Source: Thalassia testudinum (taxonomy: Eukaryota > Streptophyta > Magnoliopsida > Alismatales > Hydrocharitaceae). From it: a stretch of DNA of 64,000 nucleotides. The position numbers were made by a program, and so were the translations under genes. The DNA is taken from NCBI GenBank assembly GCA_037157565.1, contig JAZHRO010000003.1, forward strand, positions 72,914,501-72,978,500. The letters run 5' to 3'. Of the stretch, positions 8,878 to 19,677 are shown piece after piece. Every line of letters begins with the position of its first letter. The stretch's first letter is position 1. The notes beneath the pieces are model-generated. The model had not been told where the DNA came from, did not search any database, and was given only the letters and a program-made list of their open reading frames with translations.

Positions 8878-9896
8878 TGTTTGGAACGTTGACTGCCAAA
8901 AAGATAAATTCATTGTGGTATAGCGAGAAATACGTCTTGATAAATAAATTAATGGAATTTGTGAGTCCCGGTTGATCTTAGGGAGGTATAAAACTCTTTT
9001 TATTTCATGCACTTATTCTAAATCTAATTACTAAATAGCATAGACAATAAATTGAAATAAATATATGAAGCAGAGAGTTTGAACATGAATTGCGTACATG
9101 TAATTATATCTAAACAAATTCTAAGCATGAACATAAACTATCTATGTAGCAGAGCAAGGGCACCACGGGTGGTCCGTGGTGGCCTTCGGGAAAGGTTGAG
9201 GATAGGAGCAACGATCCACCAAGGTGGCTCAATGGATGCTTTGGACGAAGATGCACAGATGGAGGTACAGAAGGTGGAAAGAAGAAGAGGGTAGAGGAGC
9301 TGTAGAAGGAGGAAGAAGAAAGAAATTCTCTTTGATGCCTTCAAAGGGGATCCTTAGGCCTCTTTATATAGTTGTTGTGAAGGGTATTTAGGGCATTAGA
9401 GCCCTTAATTTCATGCAATAGCCTTAGGTTGATCAGGTCCGTTGATCGGGAGATCAACGAATCTGATTAGGCCTAAAAATACCCTCCAAATCCTTCTCCA
9501 TTCGTGGATGCTCCCTGGTGCTGACACATGGCTCAACATGAGCCCTTGAATCTCGATCATACAGCCCCCACTTTCCTGCACACGCTTCTGCCTTCGCGCT
9601 CTCATTGCTCAGCCTCCAAATGTGCCCAATCTTCTTTGTCGTTCGATCTTACGATTTGACAGCTAAGAACGCTTCACTATCAAATCTATTAGGATTCAAC
9701 GCACCTTCATTTCCTAAAGCGCACATCATCATGCTCTTCCAGGTCTCCCTCACATCAGCATGCGCCACGAGGTAGCCTCTATCATTGGTCGATGAAAATC
9801 GAACGACCAATAATGCGTGCGCCTGGTAGTTAAACTTATTAGGGTTTGAACACCTGCCGCGTGCATTCGTTAAGCACGTGGACTGACTGGGCTACA
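8878..9896 (-). mobile_element. LTR H (5' LTR of a truncated minus-strand element)
   Basis: A primer site lies directly after it (minus sense), and it has its own TATA box at 9371-9361 and a decayed GGGAGG U5 box near 8980. Its U5 is unlike that of E-auto (18945 onward), while the sequence from about 9900 rightward is LTR E. I therefore read 8878-9896 as a separate LTR inserted into E. The right boundary is inferred from where the E homology begins (TGGATCGAGC at 9905) and may be off by some tens of bases. Confidence 0.45.
9361..9371 (-). promoter_or_regulatory. TATA box of LTR H
   Basis: The minus strand reads CTATATAAAGA, a strong TATA context, followed by GGCCTAAGGATCC. It supports a minus-strand LTR promoter here. 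Confidence 0.55.
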
Positions 9897-11094
9897 TCGC
9901 ACTTGGATCGAGCACTTCATAGCGGTGTCATCAGCATGATGAATGGCAACCATCGGTGGCCGGACAGATCGCTGGTGGAGGTGGCTTCCAGCATCTTGCA
10001 CGGGGGTGTTGCGGCTATGGGAGCTCTCTGCTGGAGGTGTGAAAATGAGGGGGCTATGTGCGCTACCGCTGTTGAAGGTGCGGAGAGCCGCTATCCACTC
10101 ATGGAGCGTGGGAAGGCACGGAGAGTCACTGTGGGCATGTGGAGTGTGACAAGAGAGAGGTAGGGGCATGAGGTGGTGTGGTTGATGGTCGAGCGTGGGT
10201 GATGTGTGCGATGGGGCTTGCACACACAGGATCTAATAGTGCTCGAAGGTTATGCACATGGGAGGGATACTGGGGGTGTTGCTTGTGGCGAGGTGGTGAT
10301 GATGGCTTAGGTTGTTTTTGGTGGAGGAACAACAGGGGAAGAAGAAGAAGAAACGAAGGGAATGGTGATGGGGCATGGAAATGGGGGGGGGGCTTTAGAC
10401 GTCTGAGAAACTTCCCAGATGTCTTAACCGTAGGGGAAGATGAAGGTGAAAGTGGTGCATGGAGGTAGTGGTGGTGTTGATGGTGGTGCACGTTGTGGTG
10501 CTCATAGTAATGCAAGTGAGCTCCATACACTGGTGTGGCCTGTCACGCCACACACCCACGGTGGTGGAGGTTCGCTGCCGCAGTTGAGGCCAGTGGTGGT
10601 GAAGCATAGGAAATCTTGGTTCTCTGCACAGTAGGGAAGGGGATGAAGGCCTGCTTAGCATGGTCATCTCTTCCTCCCTTTGTAGCTGTAGGTGGTGAAT
10701 TTGAAATTAAAGAGGCAGGATTAGATCCTCTTCATGGCAGATAAATGGTGGCAGTTGTGCGTGAATGGGTGCATAAGGAATCATAGCCGTTACATGTGGA
10801 AGAAGAGAATAAGAAGATAATAAAATATTATGGTTATTTGTACATACGCCATTAACTTTTATGTTAAATTAAAATAATTCTTTTAATTCACCTAATTGAT
10901 TAACTAATCAAATGCATGCAATTCTAAGTTAATTCTAAATGCATTTAGATATGAATGCAATGAATGAATTATGCAATTAAGCTAAAAATATGAAGTAATT
11001 TATTTACATCCTAATGTATGCCATCCAAATGTTAAGGATGTCCTAATGTCTAGGCATTCATATACTTAAATAGCCCACAAATATGGGCTAATCA
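9897..11094 (-). mobile_element. LTR E, U3 part (3' LTR of E-auto)
   Basis: On the minus strand it starts TGATTAGCCCATATTTGTGG at 11094 right after PPT2. It is collinear with 27690-28746 plus 38949-39111, about 95 per cent identical over the last 160 bp by eye, and more distantly with the E-LARD LTRs at 30717 and 36835. It contains the 28-bp palindrome at 10397-10424. Its U5 half is missing because LTR H interrupts it. Overlapping His/Pro-rich ORFs are not supported as genes. Confidence 0.75.
10397..10424 (-). promoter_or_regulatory. 28-bp palindrome with GACGTC arms in LTR E (3' LTR of E-auto)
   Basis: The outer octamers are AGACGTCT and AGATGTCT, flanking a GAGAAACTTCCC centre. It is nearly self-complementary over 28 bp. 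Copies lie at 28213, 31388 and 37489 in the other E LTRs and at 41465 in solo LTR G. Confidence 0.65.
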
Positions 11095-11130
11095 AATACC
11101 CCCACACTTAGTTTTTGCTTGTCCCTGGCA
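11095..11130 (-). promoter_or_regulatory. 3' polypurine tract (PPT2) of E-auto
   Basis: The minus strand reads AGGGACAAGCAAAAACTAAG then TGTGGGGGTATT, and runs into the LTR start TGATTAG at 11094. It matches the boxes at 2495, 36803-36834 and 58240-58208. Confidence 0.7.
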
Positions 11131-12278
11131 AATTCAAGCATGAATTAACACTCCAAGTTATCCAAGCTAACTCAATTGACCTTTTCATAGAAATTACGTT
11201 GAACCATCTAACCCTAGATGATAAATTACCTAAGTTGTTGTTGAGTAACAGACTACGTCAGCTAAGGACGAGTTGCAGGCACATGCTTCCCTGATTTCTA
11301 ACTCTACCCTAGGGTTTATTGGTCCCAGAGATTAAAGCATCTACGCATGCGCATTGGTCTAACTTATTTGAGGTTGGTATGATTGCCAACCTAGAAAGGG
11401 AGTAAGAAGATTTTTTTTTAATATATATTTTTTTGTTTGATTCCTATAAAGTCTATCCTTGAATCAGCTATTAACACGGTCTGTGTCGGATTCATTCTCC
11501 CCATCATCAAACCTCGAATGGTGCCTGGCTTTTGATTCTTTGAGATAGCACCGCCCATACCGACCCTAAGAACTCCTGGCAATCGACAATTCAAGATAAT
11601 ATCGCCCATGGATTCCTTAGGAGAATTCAGCCCTGTAGCAATCAACATTTTTAGATAGGGCCGCCTATGGTACCTGAACCGCACAATGTGCTTGCATGCC
11701 CCCAATAGGATGGACATCCTGAGAGACAAGCACTGAGGAGGTGAGATGTTATCATCTCATCCTCAAGGTGAGTATATACTCCACCCCTCCTGCGGTAGGA
11801 CTCTTCCAATCAAATTGTCTTTTCTTGCTCCTCCTAAGTCTGAACTAAGAGAAGCAAATTTCAATAAATTAAGGTGATTATTACTTACACAAGAGCAAGT
11901 GTATGTGAAATGTGGATGCTTAGGTTACGAGGACCTGTAAACCAAAAGGTAGAAAAAGACACCAGGTACTACCCAGCCTTTAACTCAATCCCTAGCTTTC
12001 CTTCCTCAACCTCTTGAGGAATGGTCCGCAACTTAACTCCTACTTAAGTTTTTAAGTCCAAATGAACTCTAAAGTTCTAAAGTTAGTAGTTCAATCTTAG
12101 CTCCTGTAATTAGACACCTAGAGTCAGCTTAAGCAAACCTAAGGTCTTGGTTTCATGCCTAAAGAAGCAGAGCCCAGCTAATTAAGCATAACAACATGGT
12201 TTTTTCTTTTTTTTGAATGCAATATGCATGCATAAATGCAAAATGTAGACATGCAATAAATAGATGCCTCAGGTCATA
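11131..12278 (-). promoter_or_regulatory. 3' non-coding module of E-auto
   Basis: This is about 1.15 kb between PPT1 and PPT2 without coding potential. In minus order it carries the CCTCAA/TTGAGG hairpin (12019-12004), a conserved CTCCTCAGTGCTTGTCTCTC block with an AGGAT/ATCCT inverted repeat (11720-11707), and three units starting at 11668 (ATAGGC), 11609 and 11558 (ATGGGC). It is collinear with 35705-36819 of E-LARD. The ORF at 11729-11418 simply reads through the units. Confidence 0.65.
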
Positions 12279-13621
12279 TCCCCCCATGCCTCATCAACCA
12301 GATGGCCATCCCAAGTATTGTATGGTTTTAATTGTTGGCCGTTGATGGTAAAGGGTGTTGCTGAAGTGGAAGGGCTCTTGATCTCCAAAGCCCCATGCCA
12401 AAACACTATGGTGATTATGTATGGCCCATCCCAACGTGATTTCAATTTTCCTGGGAAAAGCTTAAGTCTAGAATTGAAAAGCCAGACTTGTTGGTTGGTC
12501 TCAAAGGACTTTCTAAGGATATACTTATCGTGCAACACCTTTGTTCTCTATTTAAAAGCTTGAGCGGTGTCATAAGCATCATTCCTCAGCTCCTCAAGCT
12601 CACTTAATTCTAGAAGTGGTGCATTACCTACCTTCTCTAGATCCATGTTGACACTTTAAGTAACTCACAGTGCCCTATGTTCCATCTTGATAGGTAAATG
12701 GCACACTATCTCGTACACTATCCGGAAGGGATATGTACACAAAGAGGTCTAATAGGTCATTCGATATGCCCAAAAAGCATATTGAGCTTTTGGGACCAGT
12801 CCTTCCGATTAGGCCTAATGATCTTTCATAAAATGTTCTTTATCTCCCTATTTGACACTTCAACCTAGCCACTCGTCTGGTGGTGGTATGGGATAGTGAT
12901 CTTGTGAGTGACCCCTAGACTCTTGAGTAACTGGTTGAAGTGGTGATATCGGAAGTGAGGTCCCCCATCACTAATAATAGTCTTAGGGTAGCCAAATCAG
13001 GATATGATATTGTCCTTCACAAATTTCAATACCATTGAGTGGTCATTAATTTGCGTAGGAATGGCCTCTATCCATTTAGAGAATAGTCAACTTCCACTAA
13101 GATATGCTCATAACCTTGGGATGAAGGGATGGATCCCATAAAGTCTATTCCCCAAACATCAAAAATTAAAATAGGTTGAATTGGGTGTTGAGGCATCTGA
13201 TTCCTCTTGCCAATCATTCTAGTCCGTTGACAACTAATACAAGCCTTAACAAAGTTATGAGAATCCTTAAATAACGTAGGCTACCAAAAATCAGACTGAT
13301 AAACCTTAAAAGATGTTTTCTTGGCACCAAAGTGTCCTCCACAATAAAATTCATGGCAAAAACTTAGCACACTTTGTTGCTCCTCTTCAGGCACATATCG
13401 TCTCTGTACTTGTCTTGTCCAATTCGAAAAAATTCAAGCACTTCCCAATGAAAGTATGTAGCTTGGGAAATGAATCTCTTCCTTTTCTGCTCATCCCAAG
13501 AGCCAGGAGTCTCTCTAGTGACCAAGTAATTGATGGTATCAGCATACCATGGTGAAGTTGGTGTTACCGCCAAAAGGGTTTCAATAGGAAATGTCTTGCG
13601 GATGTGTCCAGATCGAGTCAT
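12264..13621 (-). pseudogene. Integrase region of E-auto
   Basis: Integrase would insert the cDNA copy into the genome. The N-terminal part and RNase H tether (13621-13364) are followed by a degraded HHCC/core region (about 13350-12600, several stops), then a C-terminal piece (12538-12269) with VWLFNSRLKLFPGKLKSRWDGPY, the typical Athila/Tat integrase tail. A continuous D,D,E triad cannot be read because of frame breaks. Non-functional. Confidence 0.75.
12279..12291 (-). promoter_or_regulatory. Upstream polypurine tract (PPT1) of E-auto
   Basis: The minus strand reads AGGCATGGGGGGA. It lies inside the last codons of the integrase ORF (residues near DEAWGDMT before the stop), so pol and PPT1 overlap. 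It is 1.18 kb from PPT2, like the pairs in A1, E-LARD and D. Confidence 0.55.
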
Positions 13622-14357
13622 TAAGTGGAAGGTGAGACAGGTGGTCAGCCACTACATTTTCTACTCCTTTCTTTTCACGTATCTCCAAGTCAAATTCTAG
13701 AAGGAGTAGGATCCACCTAATCAGACATGATTTAGAATCCTTCTTGGCAATGACATGTTTCACTACCACATGATCAGTGAAAATAACCACCTTAGACCCA
13801 AGAAGATAAGACCTGAACTTCTCTAGAGCAAAAACTACAACAAGTAATTCCTTTTCAGTGACGATGTAGTTTTAATGTCGTTTGGTTAAAGTCTTGTTGG
13901 CATAGTGCAACAGATGTGGTCTTGCCTTAACCCTTTGTCCAAGGACTGCTCCTACTGCATAATCCGAAGCATTACACATCAGCTCAAATGGGACTGTCTA
14001 ATCTAGATCTCAAAGAATAGGCGTAGAAATCAAGGCCTCCTTCAGAGTGTGAAAGGCCTTGGCACACTTTGAATCAAAATTGTAGGAGGATTCCTTGGCC
14101 AATAGGTCACAAAGTGGCCTAGAGATTTTACTAAAATTCTTAATAAAGTGCCTATAAAAGCTAGTATGGCCCAAAAAGGATCTAATCTGTTTGTCATTCA
14201 TGGGCAATGAATGTATGGAAATAGAATCAACCTTGGCTTTATCTACTTCCAAACCCCACCTAGACACAACATGCCCAAGTACAATGCCTTTCTGTACCAT
14301 GGAGTGCCTTTTCTCCCAGCTGAGGACTAAACTAGTCCCCTTACATCGCTTCAGCAA
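13581..14357 (-). pseudogene. RT C-terminal and RNase H region of E-auto
   Basis: The 14357-14010 piece shows HSMVQKGIVLGHVVSRWGLE and the thumb/connection segment FLGHTSFYRHFIKNFSKISRP, then KAFHTLKEALISTPIL. The RNase H domain follows in broken frames to 13790-13581, which shows [19 protein letters not shown] and [12 protein letters not shown]. Stops and frameshifts separate the pieces. The family role is degrading the RNA strand during reverse transcription. Confidence 0.75.
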
Positions 14358-14396
14358 ACTCTTTAAGTGCAGGAGACACTAGTCGAAAGATGAGTC

Positions 14397-15329
14397 TTAA
14401 ATGGAGAAGTCATCCATAAACACTTCAACACACTCGTCAATCATGTCTGAGAAAATGGACATCATACATTGATGGAAGGTTGTCTGTGCATTACATAGTC
14501 CAAATGGCATATGCCTAAATGTAAAGGTACCATAAGGACTCGTGAAAGTCATCTTCTCCTGGTCATCAGGGAAGACTGCAACCTGGTTGTACCTAGAATA
14601 TCCATCGAGAAAGCAATAGTACTTAGTCTTCTTTAATTTTTCGAGAATTTGGTCAATAAAAGGCAAGGGAAATTGATCATTCTGGGTAGTGGTGTTCAAC
14701 TTGTGGTAATCAATGCAAACCCTCCATCCAGTTGAGGGTCCACTCACAACTTGTTCACCTCGGTCATTAAACTCCACAGTAAAGCTTGCCTTCTTTGGCA
14801 CCACATGGATAGGACTTACCTATTTACTATTAGCAATGGGATATATGACTCCAGCATCCAACCACTTTAGAATTTCCTTTTTAACCACCTCCCTCATTCT
14901 GGCGTTAAGACGTCTCTGCATGTCCCTAAATGGCTTGATGGCATCATCAATATAAATGTGGTGCATGCAGAGTGTAGAGTCCATACGCTTAATATCAGTG
15001 ATGCTCCAAGCAATAGCTTCCTTGTGCCTAGACGAACATTCAATCAGGGCTCCCTCCTGTGCCTCAGATAGCACAACTGAAATGATAACGGGAAGCATAT
15101 CATTGGCACCCAGGAAGATGTACTTGAGAGCATCTGGGAATGGTTTCAAGTTAAGGTCGAGGGATTGTATGGTTGAGGGTTTCATAATAGATGTCCCCAT
15201 CTCAGGTATCAGATCTACCTTAGGCAGAGATGATGGGAAAAGAGACTTAGCAGAACTGCTAAGCAACTCCTCAAATTCTAGTATATCCCCTTCACATTCC
15301 TCCAAGAGATTGGAATGCTCATTTAGCAT
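14397..15329 (-). pseudogene. Reverse transcriptase of E-auto
   Basis: The 15329-14820 piece holds the linker and RT N-terminus (MREVVKKEILKWLDAGVIYPI) and stops just before the VVPKK strand. The 14804-14397 piece holds the palm: WRVCIDYHKLN, FLDGYSRYNQ, FRHMPFGLCNA and the catalytic box VFMDDFSI, where both aspartates are present. A stop follows directly after the box. The fold is recognisable but split. Confidence 0.85.
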
Positions 15330-15335
15330 GACATG

Positions 15336-15884
15336 CTAAAGCGGGTCAACACATAGCATTGTAGGGGTTGTCTCTTCAATTAGGTCATCTATCACCTCAA
15401 CTTGGGAACAATCCTCAAGCCTAGCTTGTTTATAAGCATCAAACACATTAAGCTGAATTTTCCTGTTCCGAAAGCTCATTTTTAATGCCCCAGTATTGCA
15501 ATTGATCGAAGCATGTGAAGTTGCAAGGAAGGGTCGGCCAAAAATGATGGAAGGATTGGTTGGTTTGTTGGTAGGGTATGTGTCCAAAACTAAAAAGTCA
15601 ACGACGAAAAAGAAGTCCACTCTCATGAGGACATCTTCTAGAATTCCTCGAGGTGTCTTCAGTGATCGATCTGCAACTTGGAGGATTACCAAGCTATGTT
15701 TCAAATTGCCTTCTGTAAGTTGTTCATACATGTAGCTCGGAGGGATTTTCACCCCCACACCCAAATCAAGTAGAGCCTCATTTATCTGTAAGTCACCAAT
15801 GACCACCGAGATGTATAGGGCTCCTGGGTCCTTAAGTTTCAGGGGTGTGCCATGTTGAATTATTGAGATAATAGAATCAGACAC
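15336..15884 (-). pseudogene. Aspartic protease region of E-auto
   Basis: ALLDLGVGVKIPPSYMYEQL followed by VADRSLKTPRGILEDVLMRV and VDFLVLDT and IIFGRPFLATSHA is the Athila/Tat protease pattern, with the active site written DLG as is common in this clade. The 182-residue open segment begins within the upstream linker and is separated from gag and RT by stops. Confidence 0.8.
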
Positions 15885-15909
15885 GACAACTTTTGATTGG
15901 ATTTGTTTC

Positions 15910-17643
15910 CTAGGTTGCTGCTTTTTTCGTGCACAAGTCCTTTAGAAAGCGAGCATAAGATGGAATCTGCCTGATAGCCTCAAGCAAAGGTTGGCTAATC
16001 TGCACTTGCTTGAAAGTCTCCATCATTTCATCCATCTTATCTTTGGCACCAGATGAGCCAGTAGAAGTCTGCCTAGAGGTGGATAAGCACTCTGGAAAAG
16101 GCACTCTCGGTCTCTGGGTGGAAGGGTTGTTATGTCGAGTAAGGGGTGGAAAGGGGGCAACCTCTTCCGGTGTGGTGATTTCAAGTGGAGGAGACTTGGG
16201 CAATTCTTCTTTGGTGGGGGCGAATGTCGGGGTGGGTGGGTTTTCAAAAGGTGGGACTATAGGACAACCAGGTTTGAAAATTTATTTCCCACTCCTCAAA
16301 ATAGTCACTGCCTGGGCATGCTCCCAAAAGTCAATCCCTTTTCCTTTAGGATTCTCCTCAGCAACACTAGGAAGCTTCCTAGTTTCCCTCTGTCTAACAG
16401 CCTCAACAAGGTGTCCTATCTGCATTTTCATTTCATGTATAGCCTTGTGATGAGATTGGATGATGGCACTTTGACTTTCCTGCATAGTTCTCAACATTGC
16501 CTTCAATTCATTCATCTCAGAGTTCTTTGGTTGGGCAAACATCTGAGGTTGGTTCATTTGTTGGTTTTGAGACATTCCCTTGTCTCCAAGAAAAGTTTGG
16601 ATGATTCCTCCGTCCCTCATTATAGTGTTGGGGAAAGGGTCATTACGATGTTTGGGACGAAACCCTTGAGCAACATTCAGGTCTGCCTGTACAAGTTCAG
16701 GGAATTAGAAAGCCAAATGGCAATCCATAGTGGTGTGCTCATTGCCTTGGCAAATGAAGCATTCTGAAGCATGGGATGTGGAGGTACTAGACGTGAATTG
16801 GCCTGGGCTCGACATAAGCCTTTCCATATTTTGATAAACCAATTGGATTTGGTAGGCTAAATTCTAGGTGTCCCTAGCCTCATTTTCCACAAACTTTCTT
16901 TGCATGAGAGTGGATTTTCTATCTAACTATGTAGAATTTAGGTGGATAGAATTCTCACTCAAAGTATCAAACAGGTTTCAACCTTCTTCCTCAGTCACAG
17001 ATAGAAAGGTTCTTGCAGAAGCACCATCCACAGTCTGCCAATGTGAATCACTAAGTCTAATGTAGAACCTTTCAACCAGTTGCCACTTGGCCACTTGGTA
17101 ATGTAGGCAAAGTCTCGAAAGGTCATTAAAGAGTTCCCACACATCATGGAAAACTTCCCCATCCTTTTGAGCAAAACTCATAATTTTCGTACGAAAGTGA
17201 TTAGTTTTGCTCATGGGGAAGTACTTCTTTAGAAACTCCTTCTTCAAGGCATCCCAAGTATTAGTACCATCTTGGGTATGATACCAATACTTGGCTTTGT
17301 CCTTGAGTGAGCAAGGAAAGGGGGTCCACATTTGGGAGTCATCAGTAATGCCCTACAGCTTCACCGTGGAACAGACCACGGTGAATTCCTCTATATGCCT
17401 GTAGGGGCCTTCCCTAGTAGTACCATAAAAGGAGGGAAGTAAGGATATGGTACTGCTTTTGATCTCACAGGGATTGTCCCCTCCAGGTCTATGTAGTGTA
17501 GAGCCAGGGTGATTTGTCGAAATGAAGTATTCCTTAAGGCTCCTTTGACCAGCCATTTCTTCCTTAGCATGGTGTCTTCTTAGGATTCTTTCAGGTTCTG
17601 GATCAAACACAAGTTGTCTCCTAAGATATTGCCTACTAAGCAT
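15910..17643 (-). pseudogene. Gag of E-auto
   Basis: The ORF opens at 17643 (MLSRQYLRRQLVFD). Next comes the capsid-like segment 17331-16978 with LKDKAKYWYHTQDG, WDALKKEFLKKYFP and LVERFYIRLSDS. A CCHC zinc knuckle follows, CFICQGNEHTTMDC (minus, 16764-16720), then a coiled, Gln/Met-rich segment (16620-16282) and PLLEAIRQIPSYARFLKDLC before protease. Gag would form the particle and bind RNA. At least three breaks make it non-functional. The start is favoured because the leader homology with E-LARD ends exactly there. Confidence 0.75.
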
Positions 17644-18922
17644 GCACTACAAACACAATTCAAAAGGACCTGTTAGGTCTTTATAGGTTCGGGCTTTTGA
17701 CTTTAATTCATATTGTAGGTGACAAAACAAGTTTCCCAATCAATTACACGCCTATTGTCAACCTACGAAATGCCAAAAAAGAACTAGTTGGAGCTTAAGT
17801 ACTCTTCACTAAAGCTCAAATGGTAAAGCAACTCCAGAGATGGAAGATCGAGGGAAGCAAGTAGGCCTAGGCCTTCCTTTGAAGCTATGCTTTCGTAGTG
17901 CTTCATAACTACCCCCAAAAATCTATGACAGGGTATCCCCTTCTTTGGATTTACAAAACCTTTGATGTTGAGTTTTGAACACTTCAGAATCCAATGGTAG
18001 GAGCATTCTTTCCTAGCAGCTTGAAAAGCTAGGAGTGTCTAAATACAAGCGTTGGTGCAAAGAGCAAATGAGTGTGCATACACTGTAAAAGATTTGAGTT
18101 TGAATTTTGAACCACAACACAATGTCTCAAATCAACTCCTTGAGTTTTACTGTGTTCCTCATTTACTTTGTACTTTTCAAAAAATTTAATGTGACCAGTT
18201 GTTAAATCAATTCAAATCAAACTTGGTGGTCTTGGAATTAGGTCCAACTGCAAATGCATGATCAAGGCATGGATGCAAAGTAAGAAGTTATGTACCTTGC
18301 TTCCAGCAATCAACGATGCAAGAATGAATGCAATGTAGAAAATAAAATTTAGATGCTGCTCATTCACACGTAAATGGCCGTCCTAGGGCATGCAGCTTCT
18401 AGACGGCAATTCATAATTTTTTTTTTCTATTTATTTATGCACAAATAAATAAAGGATAAACAACCCACAAAATAAAAGAAAACCTAAATCTAAAGAAAAG
18501 GGAACATGCTCCTGAAAAGATTACCCAACACGGGACTAAAACAAAATCATTGAATAAACCCCTCGAATATACCCCAGAATAAGGGTCTCAAACCAAATGT
18601 AAAGTCTAAACAAAATCTAGGTTGATGTAATATACTATCTATTCTATCTATTTAGAATGGGGGAGTTGATGCTTGCAGCTCCCTCGAAATGTTCTCCTTC
18701 GAATTGTGGCTCAAGGTCCACCTCAATTGTGTGCATGACAGCGATAATGCTCCTAATGTGTGGCCAATGGATGACGTCGAGGGTTGCCTGATCTCTGAGG
18801 CTGATGCGGCAAGATGTAGAAGATATGTGTACCGAGCACCAAAAAGATCGAAGTTAAATATGCCCCAAAAATGATGTGTGAACAAATAAATAAAAAAATG
18901 TGAGTTTAGCAAGCCTGTTGCC
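17644..18922 (-). promoter_or_regulatory. 5' leader of E-auto
   Basis: This is 1.28 kb of non-coding leader between primer site and gag. It is collinear with 32518-33746 of E-LARD, including GTTCTTTTTTGGC/GTTCTTAGGCGAACC, GGTTTTGTAAATCCAAAG and AAAGACCTAA blocks, right up to the start codon. Such leaders normally hold the packaging and dimerisation signals. Confidence 0.65.
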
Positions 18923-18940
18923 TCCCCAGCAACGATGCCA
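18923..18940 (-). promoter_or_regulatory. Primer binding site of E-auto
   Basis: The minus strand TGGCATCGTTGCTGGGGA has three mismatches to the tRNA-Asp complement. It is separated from the LTR end (TGACTG at 18945 on plus) by 4 nt. Confidence 0.8.
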
Positions 18941-18944
18941 TTTT

Positions 18945-19500
18945 TGACTGCGTTATTTTAGTTTTCAAAAATGAAAATCAAGATCATTGGAGTATAGAAA
19001 TCGAGTGGCGAATAACGCAAATCAAAACAAATTAAATAAACCACTCACGAAGGAGCGAGTTAGCGGGTCATGTCCATAGGGAGGCAGTGGCCTATTAAAA
19101 CACTCAAATTTTGAAACTCATATTGTTCACAAGTAATTTTCTAAAGAAAGAAAGCTAAAAGCCCTTTTTAATTTGTACAATAATGTACGGAACCGCTGAA
19201 CTTGTATTCTAAGCAAGATGAGGGGCTTCTCATAAGATCACTAGAATATAATATTGTTAACCTAAAAAACTCATCGTTTGCCATGGGAAAGAAATGTAAA
19301 TATTAATCTTACAAGAAACAAAGCATCTACTTAGGGAGGTACTGCATGCACGTAGAGGAACGGTTGATGACTCTACAATTATAAGTGTTAATAACATCAA
19401 TTAGAGTCAATTTCGAGGGTACTTGTGCGATAATGTCGGATTATAATGGCTTGGGAGAATTGAATGCATATTACATGATATTTACATTTTAATTTCTTAT
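18945..19500 (-). mobile_element. LTR E, U5/R part (5' LTR of E-auto)
   Basis: It matches the reverse complement of the ends of the E-LARD LTRs: CCACTC.CGAAGGAGCGRGT and GGGTCATGTCCATAGGGAGG correspond to 32375-32440. The rest of this LTR continues at 27676-28746 and 38949-39111 after nested insertions. The junction with F sequence lies somewhere in 19330-19540 and I cannot fix it by eye. Confidence 0.6.
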
Positions 19501-19539
19501 AATCAATGTTTAATGACCATGTGCACAAGTCCATTTTGA

Positions 19540-19677
19540 AACAGGTCTCAGATGAGTGATTGGATCATATAGATGGATTCAGATCGACGAATGGAGTCCA
19601 ACAAACTTGAAATCACTTCAATCTAGCCTCTATAGCTCCCACAACAAGCTTGAGAAAGACCAACAGCCAGGGGGCAA
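19540..19677 (+). mobile_element. Element F, extra copy of the internal 3' end
   Basis: CATATAGATGGATT through CTCCCACAACAAGCTTGAGA to the polypurine tract CAGGGGGCAA (19668-19677) matches 26390-26494. An internal tail standing before the first F LTR means F is a tandem LTR-internal-LTR array with a partial extra unit. Confidence 0.6.

Larger units (their letters stand above)
11095..18944 (-). mobile_element. Element E-auto, internal region (Ty3/gypsy, Athila/Tat-like)
   Basis: This 7.85-kb internal region has the usual order on the minus strand: primer site (18940), leader, gag, protease, reverse transcriptase, RNase H, integrase, PPT1, 3' module and PPT2. The order PR-RT-RH-INT is that of Ty3/gypsy. 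The ORF is broken into many pieces, so it is not functional now. Its leader and 3' module match the non-autonomous E-LARD (30717-38592), making this family the probable protein donor for that element. Confidence 0.85.

Noticed and set aside
9846..10667. His/Pro/Ser-rich and Gly/Trp-rich overlapping ORFs in LTR E (also 27628-28507)
   Set aside because: They lie in LTR U3, overlap on both strands and are not kept in frame between the 3' and 5' LTR copies.
11418..11729. 103-residue minus ORF (also 36227-36475 plus)
   Set aside because: Frame runs through the ATGGGC hairpin units; similarity between the two reflects the conserved non-coding array.
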